From contig NZ_JAJVCN010000005.1 of the NCBI RefSeq assembly GCF_021390435.2, forward strand, positions 248,001 through 312,000: a stretch of 64,000 nt of DNA. Direction: 5' to 3'. Numbering within the stretch: the stretch's first letter is position 1; each line of letters starts with the position of its first letter. The stretch comes from Kibdelosporangium philippinense (lineage in GTDB: Bacteria > Actinomycetota > Actinomycetes > Mycobacteriales > Pseudonocardiaceae). Positions 32,448-41,428 of the stretch are shown here, piece by piece. Made by a program: the position numbers and the translations under genes. The notes beneath the pieces were generated by a model. The model was not told where the DNA came from. It made no database searches and saw nothing but the letters and a program-made list of their open reading frames with translations.

Positions 32448-33287
32448 TCATGACAGGCCGAGCAGGACCGTTTTGTTCGCTCGCCATGGCGCGGCATCGG
32501 TCGCACGATCCAGGGAGTCATAGAGGGACGCAATCAGGTCGTACACGCACCCCTCAGACAAGGTGTACTGGTAGAACAATCGAAGGAGGTGTTTCTCCGC
32601 TGAACGTTCGTAGCCAAGACGCGCCAAGCTGCGTGCGGTGGCAAGGTGTTCGTCAAGCTGGGCCTGCGTCGCGGCTGGAAGCCAATCTACATCGGCATCG
32701 CTGAGTTGCTGATTGGCGCTCACCCGTGCAAGGCCCTCGTCGGAGTAACAGTCGAGAATCAGATGAAGTCGATCTGGGCCGAGCAGGTTGCACGCGCCAT
32801 GGACATGGGTTGGAGTTAACCGCCAGAGATGCCCAGCCTGCAAGTGGACCCTGGCGCCGCCCGTCACCAACGCCGCAGAACTGTTAGTCACCAATGGGAC
32901 GTGCAAACGATGGCGATCGGAATCATTCAGCTCGTCATAGTCACGGTGCTCCCACAAGAAGGAGTTCGGACCAAGCCGTGCCAAGCGTGCCCACATGTAA
33001 CGCAGACCCAACGATGACAGGAACTTCCGTGTGGCGGGCATTCTTTCAAGCAGGGTCGTCTCGACCGGATTACAGTCCTTGATCGTCACATCGGTTGGCC
33101 TACCAGTGTCGTTGAGCAGAGAAAGCGTCCACCAACCGCCTGACTGGTATTGCCCGTACTCAGCGACCCACTCGCTCGGCGCGGTTAGTGCTTCATGGCG
33201 CATGCGCTCCAACACGAGCGAGTCAATTCGATCGAGGCGAGCGATCTGCTGAAGTATCGCGGGGCCTGTGCTATTGGCGACGGTCAT
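32448..33287 (-). CDS. Aspartyl/asparaginyl beta-hydroxylase-like Fe(II)/2-oxoglutarate oxygenase
   Basis: 279 aa from the ATG at 33287 with AGGAG 7 bases upstream. The cupin core contains LWEHRDYDE (HxD iron ligands), HRLHVPLVTNSS, ARVHLQAGHLWRL, then THVHGACNLLGPDRLHLILD with the third His and the 2-oxoglutarate-binding Arg. Family members hydroxylate Asp/Asn/Arg/Pro side chains on peptides or free amino acids. The start overlaps the dehydrogenase end by 17 bases. Substrate unknown, but hydroxylation of an amino-acid unit fits the cluster. Confidence 0.78.
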   Translation of the reverse strand: MTVANSTGPAILQQIARLDRIDSLVLERMRHEALTAPSEWVAEYGQYQSGGWWTLSLLNDTGRPTDVTIKDCNPVETTLLERMPATRKFLSSLGLRYMWARLARLGPNSFLWEHRDYDELNDSDRHRLHVPLVTNSSAALVTGGARVHLQAGHLWRLTPTHVHGACNLLGPDRLHLILDCYSDEGLARVSANQQLSDADVDWLPAATQAQLDEHLATARSLARLGYERSAEKHLLRLFYQYTLSEGCVYDLIASLYDSLDRATDAAPWRANKTVLLGLS

Positions 33288-34710
33288 CGTCACACTCCTT
33301 GATCCTTTGCGACGGTCGCGCAATGTAACTTGGCGGCGAATGCGACGGATCCGCGTCCTTGCCTGTGCCTACGTAGGTGATTCCGGCGCCACGCAAGGTT
33401 TCAGGGGTCAAGTGATTGCGGGTATCTATCACCACATGACGTTCAAGCAGACTTGCAATCCGCTGCCAATTCAACGTTTGGAACTGTGGCCATTCGGTAA
33501 GCAACACCAACGCGGCAGCACCTTTGGCGACGTGGTACGGGTCATCGACCAGTGTCACACGGGAGAACACCAACTCCGGCAACTGCTGAGGGGTGTTGCT
33601 CACGGCTGGGTCGAACGCGGTGAGTTCAGCGCCCTCATCTGCCAGCAGGCCGGCGACGGCGAGGGCAGGTGATTCACGCACATCCGCGGTACCCGGCTTG
33701 AAGCTCAGTCCGAGCAACCCCACCCGGATTCCAGCAAGGTCGCCACCGACCGCGTGGCGCACCTTGTCGACCACTCGATGCTGTTGTCGGGCGTTGACAG
33801 CGACTGCGGCATCCATCAGGGGCAGATCCACACCAAGGTCCGATGCCGAACGTCTGAAGCTGTGAACGTCTTTCGGCAGGCATGGTCCGCCCCACCCAGG
33901 CCCTGGACGCAAGAACGTCTGGCCGATGCGCGGGTCGAGGCCCATGCTTTCCACGACAGCGTCGATGTCAGCGCCGACTCGTTCGCAGACCTCAGCGACG
34001 GAGTTCACGTAGGACAGCTTCATTGCCAGGAAACAGTTCGCCGCGTACTTGGCCATCTCGGCGCTCACAGAGTCAGTGAGCACCAGGGGCACATTCAACC
34101 GGGCGTACAGGCTGGCAACTCTTTCGGCAGCAGCATGGTCGTCCGAGCCGATCACGATTCGATCAGGGTGGAGGAAGTCCTCCACCGCACTGCCCTCTCG
34201 GAGGAACTCGGGGTTGCTGACCACCGCGACGTCGTCGCGGCCCAGCATGGAATGGACCCTGGCTGCCGTGCCGACCGGCACTGTCGACTTGATCGCTAGC
34301 GCACATCCGTCCGGAAGGGCTTCGCGAACAACGGCAACGGTGGTCTCCACCGCAGCGAGGTCCGCAGCCCCGCTTGCGCTCATCGGGGTAGGCACGCATA
34401 CAAGCACGACGTCGGGTATGTGGCCCGGATGCGCGATCGCCGCTTTCGCACCGACGACGAACTCCAGTCGGCCGGACTCCAGCCCAGCACGCACCAACTC
34501 GGCAAGACCAGGTTCGAGGATTCGGACATCCCCTGCGCGTAGTTGTTCTACCTTGTCCTCATCGATGTCACCGCACACAACACGGTGCCCAAGCGAGGCA
34601 AGGCATGCGCTTGTGGTTAAGCCCACATACCCAGCACCTACCACCGCGATCCGCTGATCGCGCTCCTGGTCTCCATCCTCATCGTGGTCAGTGCAATGTG
34701 GCGAGGTCAT
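33271..34710 (-). CDS. ugd: UDP-glucose 6-dehydrogenase
   Basis: 479 aa from ATG 34710 (ATG 34728 is an alternative). The N-terminal NAD domain shows IAVVGAGYVGLTTSACLA. The catalytic centre is GPGWGGPCLPKD with the active Cys. The C-terminal UDP-binding domain shows LGLSFKPGTADVRESP and VIDTRNHL. It oxidises UDP-glucose to UDP-glucuronate, the substrate of the decarboxylase at 36347 on the other strand. First gene of the minus-strand operon. Confidence 0.92.
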   Translation of the reverse strand: MTSPHCTDHDEDGDQERDQRIAVVGAGYVGLTTSACLASLGHRVVCGDIDEDKVEQLRAGDVRILEPGLAELVRAGLESGRLEFVVGAKAAIAHPGHIPDVVLVCVPTPMSASGAADLAAVETTVAVVREALPDGCALAIKSTVPVGTAARVHSMLGRDDVAVVSNPEFLREGSAVEDFLHPDRIVIGSDDHAAAERVASLYARLNVPLVLTDSVSAEMAKYAANCFLAMKLSYVNSVAEVCERVGADIDAVVESMGLDPRIGQTFLRPGPGWGGPCLPKDVHSFRRSASDLGVDLPLMDAAVAVNARQQHRVVDKVRHAVGGDLAGIRVGLLGLSFKPGTADVRESPALAVAGLLADEGAELTAFDPAVSNTPQQLPELVFSRVTLVDDPYHVAKGAAALVLLTEWPQFQTLNWQRIASLLERHVVIDTRNHLTPETLRGAGITYVGTGKDADPSHSPPSYIARPSQRIKECDDDRRQ

Positions 34711-34915
34711 GCGGTGGCTTGGGGCCATGGCGCACGATCATGCCGCTGAACAGCGGAAACATCGCCAATTTCCGCTGTGCTACCGCCGACTGCACCAGCG
34801 AGCACACCTCGCTGATCATGCGGGCCCAACGGACACCCTGGGGAGCCACCAGCACGGGGGAAACGCGCGCCACGTGGTCCGACCGGAAGATATCCTCCTT
34901 GACTCGAAAGACCAC
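34688..34915 (-). CDS. Possible small protein upstream of ugd
   Basis: 75 aa from a GTG with GGGCGGAGC upstream. It overlaps the ugd start by 23-41 bases. The sequence (DHVARVSPVLVAPQGVRWARMISEVCSLVQSAVAQ) is plausible protein but matches no family I know. It could be a short leader gene of the ugd operon or a remnant. Confidence 0.3.
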   Translation of the reverse strand: MVFRVKEDIFRSDHVARVSPVLVAPQGVRWARMISEVCSLVQSAVAQRKLAMFPLFSGMIVRHGPKPPHDLATLH

Positions 34916-35307
34916 GCTCCGCCCTTGCCAGCAAGGTCAATGCATCCTCCGCTCACTCATGCCTGACGGTTGCCTCAGGCTGGCACTGCGTGTCTCCCAC
35001 GTTGTTCCTTACCACATCGACCCTGTTCGTTGTGCCGCTTTTTCGGATGTCGTTCAGAAGCGCCGGGACCGCGGCCCGAGGACGCACCTGGAGCGAGATA
35101 CGGTCGCCATGCCGTTGACCTGCGGAATTACCCGAGGGAAGCGTCCATGACGCGATCGCGATGGCGAGCAGTTCGTCACGCGGCACAGTCCGGCATCCCC
35201 GACCGACACCGCGAGGCCCGCTATCGTCCATCCACGTTTGCCAACGTTCAGCCGGAGTGCTCCGCCAACTGATCACCGACGCCAGGAGCGCCCGCAGGGG
35301 GTGAGAG
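34916..35307. other. Divergent promoter region without a supported gene
   Basis: About 390 bases between the two divergent sugar operons. Open frames exist on both strands but have no convincing start, ribosome site or family resemblance. It presumably holds the promoters of both operons. Confidence 0.4.
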
Positions 35308-36249
35308 ATGGCCGTGGTCGTGACCGGGGCCGCCGGGTTCATCGGCGCCCACCTGGTGGAAGCGCTGCGTCAGGCTGGGCACGAGGTGATCGGTATCGAC
35401 CGCCGGCGTTCTGTGCCGAAGCCTCGCTATGTCCCGCTGGCCGCCGACCTGCTCGATGGTGATGATGACGCCGACCGAGCATTGCGCTACGCCGATGCGG
35501 TGTTCCACCTCGCCGGCAGGCCCGGAGTCCGCGACCGGGGTCCTCAAGTCGACTTCTGGCGTCATCGCGACAACGTGATCGCCACCGCGAGAGTCCTCGA
35601 GTTGGTGCCCCCGTCCGCGCCGCTCATCGTTGCGTCCTCATCCTCGGTGTACGGCGGGTCGACCAACGGCAGGCCGTGCCGCGAACACGACGTCCCGCGC
35701 CCCCGTGGTGGCTACGCGACAACCAAGATCGAGGGCGAGAAGTTGTGCGCCCGCCGTGCGGAGTCTGGTGGCAGGGTGATCGTGTGTCGGCCGTTCACCG
35801 TGGCGGGAGAGGGACAACGGCCCGACATGGCGCTTGCGCAGTGGATTCGGGCCGTCGCGGCTGGTCAACCGATCCGGCTGCTCGGTTCATCGCGGCGGAG
35901 TCGTGACATCACCGACGTGCGGGATGTCGTGACCGCCATGATGCGTCTGGCCGACTGTGCGATGTCCGGGACGGTCAACATCGGCACTGGGACAGCACAC
36001 ACCCTCGCGGCCGTGGTGGCAACGGTCGGGCGAGTGCTGGGCCGCGACCCACACGTGGAGATCGGGCCCGCGCCGCGAGAGGATCCGCCAGCCACGCTGG
36101 CCGATATATCGCGACTGAGGCAGTTCACGGCGTTCACACCTCGAACGAACCTTCACGCCCTGGTAGAGCGTCAAGTTCGCGCGGCTATCGGGGCGCTCGC
36201 TAACAGCGGACTGCGCGGGGGTGGCCGTGTGAGCCAACCCATACGATGA
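35308..36249 (+). CDS. NAD-dependent epimerase/dehydratase (extended SDR)
   Basis: 313 aa, ATG preceded by GGGGGTGAG. GAAGFIGAHL binds NAD; SSSSVYGG and YATTK supply the Ser/Tyr/Lys catalytic set; SRDITDVRDVV and FTPRT-type segments are typical of nucleotide-sugar epimerases. The fold and cofactor are firm. Whether it epimerises UDP-glucuronate (to UDP-galacturonate), UDP-xylose or another sugar cannot be read from the sequence. First gene of the plus-strand sugar operon. Confidence 0.85.
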   Translation: MAVVVTGAAGFIGAHLVEALRQAGHEVIGIDRRRSVPKPRYVPLAADLLDGDDDADRALRYADAVFHLAGRPGVRDRGPQVDFWRHRDNVIATARVLELVPPSAPLIVASSSSVYGGSTNGRPCREHDVPRPRGGYATTKIEGEKLCARRAESGGRVIVCRPFTVAGEGQRPDMALAQWIRAVAAGQPIRLLGSSRRSRDITDVRDVVTAMMRLADCAMSGTVNIGTGTAHTLAAVVATVGRVLGRDPHVEIGPAPREDPPATLADISRLRQFTAFTPRTNLHALVERQVRAAIGALANSGLRGGGRVSQPIR

Positions 36250-36346
36250 CGCTCCTCTCACCCGAACGGCCCAAATACCGTTGACACTCCCGATACGGTC
36301 AAGGACGGTTCGCAGCCCTCAGCGGGGCTATAGGGAGGAGCGATCT

Positions 36347-37354
36347 TTGAGTCGTCAACGCGCCGTGGTAGTGGGCGGGGCGGGCTTTCTTGGATCTCAC
36401 CTATGCGAGCGCTTGTTGTTGGACGGCCTGGAAGTGGTCTGCCTCGACAACTACCTGACCAGTACTCCAGCCAACATCAGTCACCTGGGCGAGCTGGGGC
36501 CGTTCACCGAGCTGCGACATGACGCCACGGACCACATCGACATACCGGGCAACATCGATGTCGTACTGCACTTCGCCTCACCTGCCTCGCCTGTCGACTA
36601 CCTCAATCTGCCGATTCAGACACTGAGGGTTGGAGCGATCGGCACACAGCACACGCTTGACCTCGCGCGAGAAAAGGGGGCTCGATACATCCTCGCGTCG
36701 ACCTCAGAGGTCTACGGTGATCCGGAAGTCCACCCCCAACATGAAGGGTATTGGGGGAATGTCAATCCAATAGGACCTCGTAGCGTTTATGACGAAGCAA
36801 AAAGGTATGCGGAGGCTCTCGCAATGGCCTACCGTCGAACGCACGAAGTCAACACTGGGATTGTCCGTATTTTCAACACCTATGGGCCCCGGATGAGGTG
36901 TAATGACGGCCGAGCGATCCCGACGTTCATCTGGCAGGCATTGAGAGGTCGCCCGCTAACCGTCGCCGGAGACGGTAGCCAAACAAGGTCGGCCTGCTAT
37001 GTGGACGACCTGGTGGAGGCGGTAGTTCGGATGGTTGACTCGGACGCCGCCGGGCCGGTCAACCTCGGCAACCCCGACGAACGATCAATCCTGGACTTGG
37101 CAGAACGGATCAGAGGACTCGTGGGATCAACTTCTTCCATCGAGTTCGTACCGCGGCCGGTAGACGACCCTGCGATACGTCGCCCAGATATCTCCTTAGC
37201 CGGTCAGCTGCTTGGCTGGGCACCAACAATCAGCCTGGACGATGGGTTGAAACGGACGATTGAGTGGTTTCGGCGACTGGACGAGGCCGCGTATGGGGAT
37301 AGCGACGGCGGCTTTCGCGCAAGCCGCGCAGGGCAATGGGGGAACGACCTGTGA
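36347..37354 (+). CDS. UDP-glucuronate decarboxylase (UDP-xylose synthase)
   Basis: 335 aa from a TTG at 36347 with GGGAGGAG 6 bases upstream; the longer frame from 36281 has no site. GGAGFLGSHLCERLL binds NAD. STSEVYGDPEVHPQ, the GPRSVYDEAKRYAEAL block and RIFNTYGPRM are diagnostic of UXS/ArnA-type decarboxylases. It converts UDP-glucuronate, made by the Ugd encoded opposite, into UDP-xylose or the 4-keto-pentose. Its stop overlaps the next start (GTGA). Confidence 0.88.
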   Translation: MSRQRAVVVGGAGFLGSHLCERLLLDGLEVVCLDNYLTSTPANISHLGELGPFTELRHDATDHIDIPGNIDVVLHFASPASPVDYLNLPIQTLRVGAIGTQHTLDLAREKGARYILASTSEVYGDPEVHPQHEGYWGNVNPIGPRSVYDEAKRYAEALAMAYRRTHEVNTGIVRIFNTYGPRMRCNDGRAIPTFIWQALRGRPLTVAGDGSQTRSACYVDDLVEAVVRMVDSDAAGPVNLGNPDERSILDLAERIRGLVGSTSSIEFVPRPVDDPAIRRPDISLAGQLLGWAPTISLDDGLKRTIEWFRRLDEAAYGDSDGGFRASRAGQWGNDL

Positions 37355-38088
37355 CGGTAAGCCCTGCGTGGACTGATGTTGTTCCGCGGTCCCATATCCC
37401 AGTCGTCATTATTTGTCATAACCTTATCAGCGATCTATTGAATCTGGTCGACTGGCTTGAAAAGGCTGGACACCAGCAAATCGTGCTGCTGGACAATGCG
37501 TCGACGTACCCTCCACTGCTTGAATATCTAAGTTCGACCCACCATCAGGTGATCCGGCTACGCGAAAACATGGGACATGAAGCTCCCTGGCAATGCGGCC
37601 TAATTGACAAACTCGGCCATGCTAAGCCGTTCGTCGTCACCGATCCGGACATATTGCCCGAGGAATCATGCCCTGACAACGCGGTCGAGTACTTTCAGGA
37701 GCTGTTGTTGCGATTTCGCGAGTTCGACCAGGCGGGGTTCGGACTGCGGATCGATGACATACCTGAATGCTATCCCCACCGTGACACGGTTAGGCGCTGG
37801 GAGAAGCCCTACTGGGTCAAAGAAGTATCCGAGGGGGTGTTCGCCGCGCATATCGACACCACGTTCGCAGCCTATCGACCCGGCACGCCCTATAAGGTGA
37901 CAGAGGCTCTCCGCACGGCATCGCCGTATCGAGCTCGCCATCTCCCGTGGTATCGGGATCCTCGGCGACCGGACCCTGAGACCGAGTTCTTCTTCCAACG
38001 CCGGCGGGAGGACATCGGATACTGGAATCGAAGCACGCTGCCCGCAGCCGCGATCGTCAAGAATAGCGAGGATGGTCGCCATGGATGA
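37351..38088 (+). CDS. GT-A-fold glycosyltransferase-like protein
   Basis: 245 aa from the GTG in the GTGA overlap. The N-terminus (IPVVIICHNLISDLLNLVDW, IVLLDNAST) resembles family-2 glycosyltransferases. FVVTDPDILPEE supplies a DxD metal/nucleotide site. It is short, so it may recognise a small acceptor. Codon use is somewhat more AT-rich than in the genes before it. It overlaps the next gene by 8 bases. Confidence 0.72.
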   Translation: MTVSPAWTDVVPRSHIPVVIICHNLISDLLNLVDWLEKAGHQQIVLLDNASTYPPLLEYLSSTHHQVIRLRENMGHEAPWQCGLIDKLGHAKPFVVTDPDILPEESCPDNAVEYFQELLLRFREFDQAGFGLRIDDIPECYPHRDTVRRWEKPYWVKEVSEGVFAAHIDTTFAAYRPGTPYKVTEALRTASPYRARHLPWYRDPRRPDPETEFFFQRRREDIGYWNRSTLPAAAIVKNSEDGRHG

Positions 38089-39112
38089 GCCGTTGGTGTC
38101 CATCTTCATTCGAGTGCGCGATGAGGCGATCGCGCTTCGGAACGTTCTAGAGAACCTGCAGCGACAAGTTCTTGACGGGCCTGTGGAGATCGTGGTGCTC
38201 GACAACGAGTCCGTTGACGGCAGCGCCCAAGTGGCTCTGGAAGCTGGGGCGCGCGTGTTCACGTTTCCCCGCGAGCTGTTCGGCTACGGGCGAGCGCTCA
38301 ACCTCGGAGTTCACCTCTGCCGAGGAAAGATCATGGTCATGCTGTCGGCACACTCCGTGCCGCAAGGGCAAGACTGGCTATCAGAACTAGTTAGGCCCAT
38401 TCGCGACAATCCCTCGATCGGCGCCGCGTTTTGCCGTCAGATCCCGCCATCACGTGTGTCACGCTTGGAACTGCGTCGCTTCGCATGTTTTCCGACGAGC
38501 GATGCAGTTGTGGACCGGAAACAGTTCATCGACAAGTGCCATGACGGTTCAGACCCGTACGAGTTGGCCCTGTTCTCCAACTCGGCATGTGCGATCCGGC
38601 GAGATGTCGCGGCGAACCATCCGTTTCGCGACCTTCTATATGCGGAAGACCGCGCCTTTGTCGTTGACTACGTCATGGCAGGTGGTGCGGTCGCGTATGT
38701 AAACGACGCGGTCGTCTCCTATCGGAGAAACATGACATGGAAGAGCGCTTACCGTGTCGGCTACCGCGCGCAGGTCTCCAAGCGCCTTGTTCGTGAGCTG
38801 GCAGCAACCTATACCGGTAGCAGGTTCCGCTCCGCGAAGGACACGCTGGACCGCCTGGCCCGCGCAGTCCTTGTCCTTGCCGGCCTGCTGGTAAGGGTCG
38901 TCATGTCCGCCCGCGAACCACGTGATCTACGGCGCCAATCAGTAGTTCACGCCCTCAGGTCAACCGGCGCGACGTTAGGGTTGGCCAAGGGAACAATTCA
39001 ATGGCGGCGACACATCGGGACATTGTCGTGTGACACGCGCCAACTTGACGAGGCGCTGCGGCATTGTGTGGCCCTGCACAGCGAAGAGGCAGGGAGCGGT
39101 TCGCCGTGTTAG
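38081..39112 (+). CDS. Family 2 glycosyltransferase
   Basis: 343 aa from ATG 38081. VSIFIRVRDEAIALRNVLENL and EIVVLDNESVDGS are the GT2 opening strands. KIMVMLSAHSVPQG holds the metal-binding position, with a His where Asp is commoner. YAEDRAFVVDYVMAGG is the ED catalytic segment. A hydrophobic helix near residue 265 (LARAVLVLAGLLVRVVM) suggests membrane association. Probably transfers a sugar to a lipid-linked or glycan acceptor. Confidence 0.82.
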   Translation: MDEPLVSIFIRVRDEAIALRNVLENLQRQVLDGPVEIVVLDNESVDGSAQVALEAGARVFTFPRELFGYGRALNLGVHLCRGKIMVMLSAHSVPQGQDWLSELVRPIRDNPSIGAAFCRQIPPSRVSRLELRRFACFPTSDAVVDRKQFIDKCHDGSDPYELALFSNSACAIRRDVAANHPFRDLLYAEDRAFVVDYVMAGGAVAYVNDAVVSYRRNMTWKSAYRVGYRAQVSKRLVRELAATYTGSRFRSAKDTLDRLARAVLVLAGLLVRVVMSAREPRDLRRQSVVHALRSTGATLGLAKGTIQWRRHIGTLSCDTRQLDEALRHCVALHSEEAGSGSPC

Positions 39113-39840
39113 AAGTATCTCGTGCCGCGCGCCAAGCCATCGCGCCAGTCGCACGTCGTTGCGGCAGTGTCATTGGGTCACTGTGCGAAGTCAGAACCGC
39201 AGCACCGCAGGTGGTGCTCACCTACGATGACGGACCCGATCCAGGGGGAACCGAGCAGGTGCTTGCGGCGCTGGCGGACCACGGCGCCACAGCAACCTTT
39301 TTTGCCTTGCTCTCCAGGGCGCGCCGGCATCCCCAACTCCTCGCTGAGGTGGTAGCGGCAGGGCATGAGATCGGCTTGCACGGCGTCGATCACCGGAGGC
39401 TCACGGGGTTCACGCCCACGGAGGTCCAGCGACGCACGCGGGATGCCAAGGCGGAGCTGGAAGATCTCATCGGGCGCGGCATCAGGTGGTTTCGGCCGCC
39501 GTACGGCAAGCAGACCTTCGGGATCTGGCGGGCGATCAACCGCTGTGGGTTGGTTTCAGTGTCGTGGGGCCGGGACATGCTGGACTGGCAAGACGTACCG
39601 CAGACGCAACGTGTGGCGGCTGCGCTGAAGGGCGGCCTTCCCGGGACCATTGTCCTGGCGCATGACGGCTTCGCTGGGCCAGATGATGGCGCCGATGACG
39701 GCCCACCGCCGGTGTTCGATCGAGGCGAGCTGGCCCGCCTCGTTCTCGAGGCATACGGAGAGCAGGGACTGGTTGGTCGTTCGCTCGCCGATGCGCTGAT
39801 CGAAGGCAAGCAGGTGCGTCGGCCCTGGTTCAAACACTGA
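39106..39840 (+). CDS. Polysaccharide deacetylase (CE4/NodB family)
   Basis: 244 aa from a GTG at 39106 with GGGAG 9 bases upstream, overlapping the previous stop. The CE4 motifs are all present: TYDDGPDPGGT (catalytic base and metal Asp), HGVDHRRL (HxxxH metal ligands), RPPYGKQT, and the closing LAHDG-type His. It removes N- or O-acetyl groups from a sugar. There is no signal peptide, so the substrate is probably an intracellular intermediate. Confidence 0.88.
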   Translation: MLEVSRAARQAIAPVARRCGSVIGSLCEVRTAAPQVVLTYDDGPDPGGTEQVLAALADHGATATFFALLSRARRHPQLLAEVVAAGHEIGLHGVDHRRLTGFTPTEVQRRTRDAKAELEDLIGRGIRWFRPPYGKQTFGIWRAINRCGLVSVSWGRDMLDWQDVPQTQRVAAALKGGLPGTIVLAHDGFAGPDDGADDGPPPVFDRGELARLVLEAYGEQGLVGRSLADALIEGKQVRRPWFKH

Positions 39841-39873
39841 TCCTTGCCGAAGGGCCGAGAGCGGCGATCGACA

Positions 39874-39896
39874 AGTCGTTACCTTCCGTAACGACT
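39874..39896 (+). terminator. Hairpin after the deacetylase gene
   Basis: AGTCGTTAC CTTCC GTAACGACT is a perfect 9-bp stem with a 5-base loop, 33 bases after the stop. It divides the plus-strand operon from the glycosyltransferase gene at 40082; the rest of this 241-base gap shows nothing else. Confidence 0.65.
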
Positions 39897-40081
39897 ACCT
39901 CACCGGCGGCACCGAGGCTGGACACCGTCAGCAACCGATGGAACCACGGCCGGCGAGCTGACCTGAGCTGCTGTGGGCTCGGTGAGAATGGCCGGCGCGT
40001 CCAGCGCGGTGCCGACAGCCCTGGGACCGAGGCCAATCCAGCCAGTGAGCGGAGCGGTCGCCCCAATGAACAGGAGACCGA

Positions 40082-41374
40082 TTGAGCATCGTGGAGATAG
40101 GCCCAACACAGAGACGGCTCGTCGAACCTGACCGTCCTGCGTCGGCGCGGTTCCGATTCCGGATGGTCGCGCGCGGCGACAAAGCCAACGCCCTCGTAGT
40201 GCTCTCAGTGAAGTCGTTGATCCGGTGCCACCCCAACACAGGCATCCTGCTGGTGGACGCCAACGACACGCCAATCCTCAAGCAGGACCTATTTGGCGTC
40301 GAGAATGACCTCGAGATCGTTCACGCCCCGCCCGATGACGATGATGTGGCGCGCGCCGTCGGGCGAGGCTCACGTCAGCACCTCTTCTATTGGCGCCACT
40401 CTCCCAAGCTTCGTAGCGCTCTACCGCCGTCCGACCGGTACGACGTGTACTCCGACGCAGACATCATCTTCCTCCGGCCCATGGATCTGATGTCGTTGCT
40501 GGGGCCACTGGCAAATGGCCGCATCGCCGCCGCGGTCGACGAGTCCAGCTTGGACCACTACCAGCAGCTCGGAGTGCTCGCCTCCCATCCCGCGTCGACG
40601 ATGCTCCCGGCCGCGGGAGCGAGTGGACCGCTCTTGCAGGCGGGGCTGATCTTCACAAACCCAACTGACGACGGCGACTTCTATGACCTCTTCTGGGACT
40701 TCGCAGTGAGCGCCGCGAGAGCAGGTCACCTTCCCGACCTCCCGTCGGACGACATGTGCATCGTCACCGCCCTTCTTGGACAAGGTGGCCCGCTGTGGGA
40801 ACGGCAGCTGGCTCTTGGGCATGAATGGAACTACATCACTGACGCTCAGAAGGATGCCGGGATCTTTGGCTGCGCCGCGCACTACGGAGGACACAGAGCA
40901 AAAGCACTCATACTCTCTCGACGCGAGGAGTTGTTTCCCCCAACAGACCGAACTGGCTCATCATGCGCCTGGGGGACAGTCGCCCGAGTTGACCCCGCAA
41001 CAGGTCCGGCGCTCGTCCGCGGCGCGTGGCCGCACCGAGTCTCCCTGCCAGCACCTTCCACGTCCCACGAGGGCTTGACAGTGCCCGTCCCATTCGCGCT
41101 GTCGTGGCTGGTGCCAAAAGGGGGCAAGGGCTTCCAAATGGTTGCCACGCTCGCTCGGACATCCCAACAAGAGCAGGAAGACCAGGCTGACGCGACATTT
41201 TACGTCTACATCGATGGGCGTCTCGCCGATCGGCTCCAAGCTCAGAGCGGCGCAGTACACGTCAATATCCATCTGGGCACGGCCGAGACAGTCACCATCA
41301 TCGGCGTCAGCAACACCCCTGGCTGTCAGGCTCAGCTAAATGAGCCCTTCGAACAATACTCTCAGCATCGTTGA
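40082..41374 (+). CDS. Glycosyltransferase-like protein (GT8-type DxD) with C-terminal extension
   Basis: 430 aa from a TTG with AGGAG 5 bases upstream. The first 270 residues have the GT-A pattern of nucleotide-diphospho-sugar transferases: ALVVLSVKSLIRCHPNTGILLV, then YDVYSDADIIFLRPMD with the DxD. The last 130 residues (VPFALSWLVPKGGKGFQMVATL, ATFYVYIDGRLADRL) look like a beta-sandwich domain, possibly sugar-binding. The acceptor is unknown. Confidence 0.65.
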   Translation: MSIVEIGPTQRRLVEPDRPASARFRFRMVARGDKANALVVLSVKSLIRCHPNTGILLVDANDTPILKQDLFGVENDLEIVHAPPDDDDVARAVGRGSRQHLFYWRHSPKLRSALPPSDRYDVYSDADIIFLRPMDLMSLLGPLANGRIAAAVDESSLDHYQQLGVLASHPASTMLPAAGASGPLLQAGLIFTNPTDDGDFYDLFWDFAVSAARAGHLPDLPSDDMCIVTALLGQGGPLWERQLALGHEWNYITDAQKDAGIFGCAAHYGGHRAKALILSRREELFPPTDRTGSSCAWGTVARVDPATGPALVRGAWPHRVSLPAPSTSHEGLTVPVPFALSWLVPKGGKGFQMVATLARTSQQEQEDQADATFYVYIDGRLADRLQAQSGAVHVNIHLGTAETVTIIGVSNTPGCQAQLNEPFEQYSQHR

Positions 41375-41428
41375 CCACGTCTAATCACGGCCAAAACCAG
41401 GTCCCTATCTCAACGGAGGCCAAACCCT

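Noticed and set aside
34605..35150. 181-codon plus-strand frame between divergent operons
   Set aside because: It overlaps the ugd start antisense, has no ribosome site, and reads as low-quality composition.
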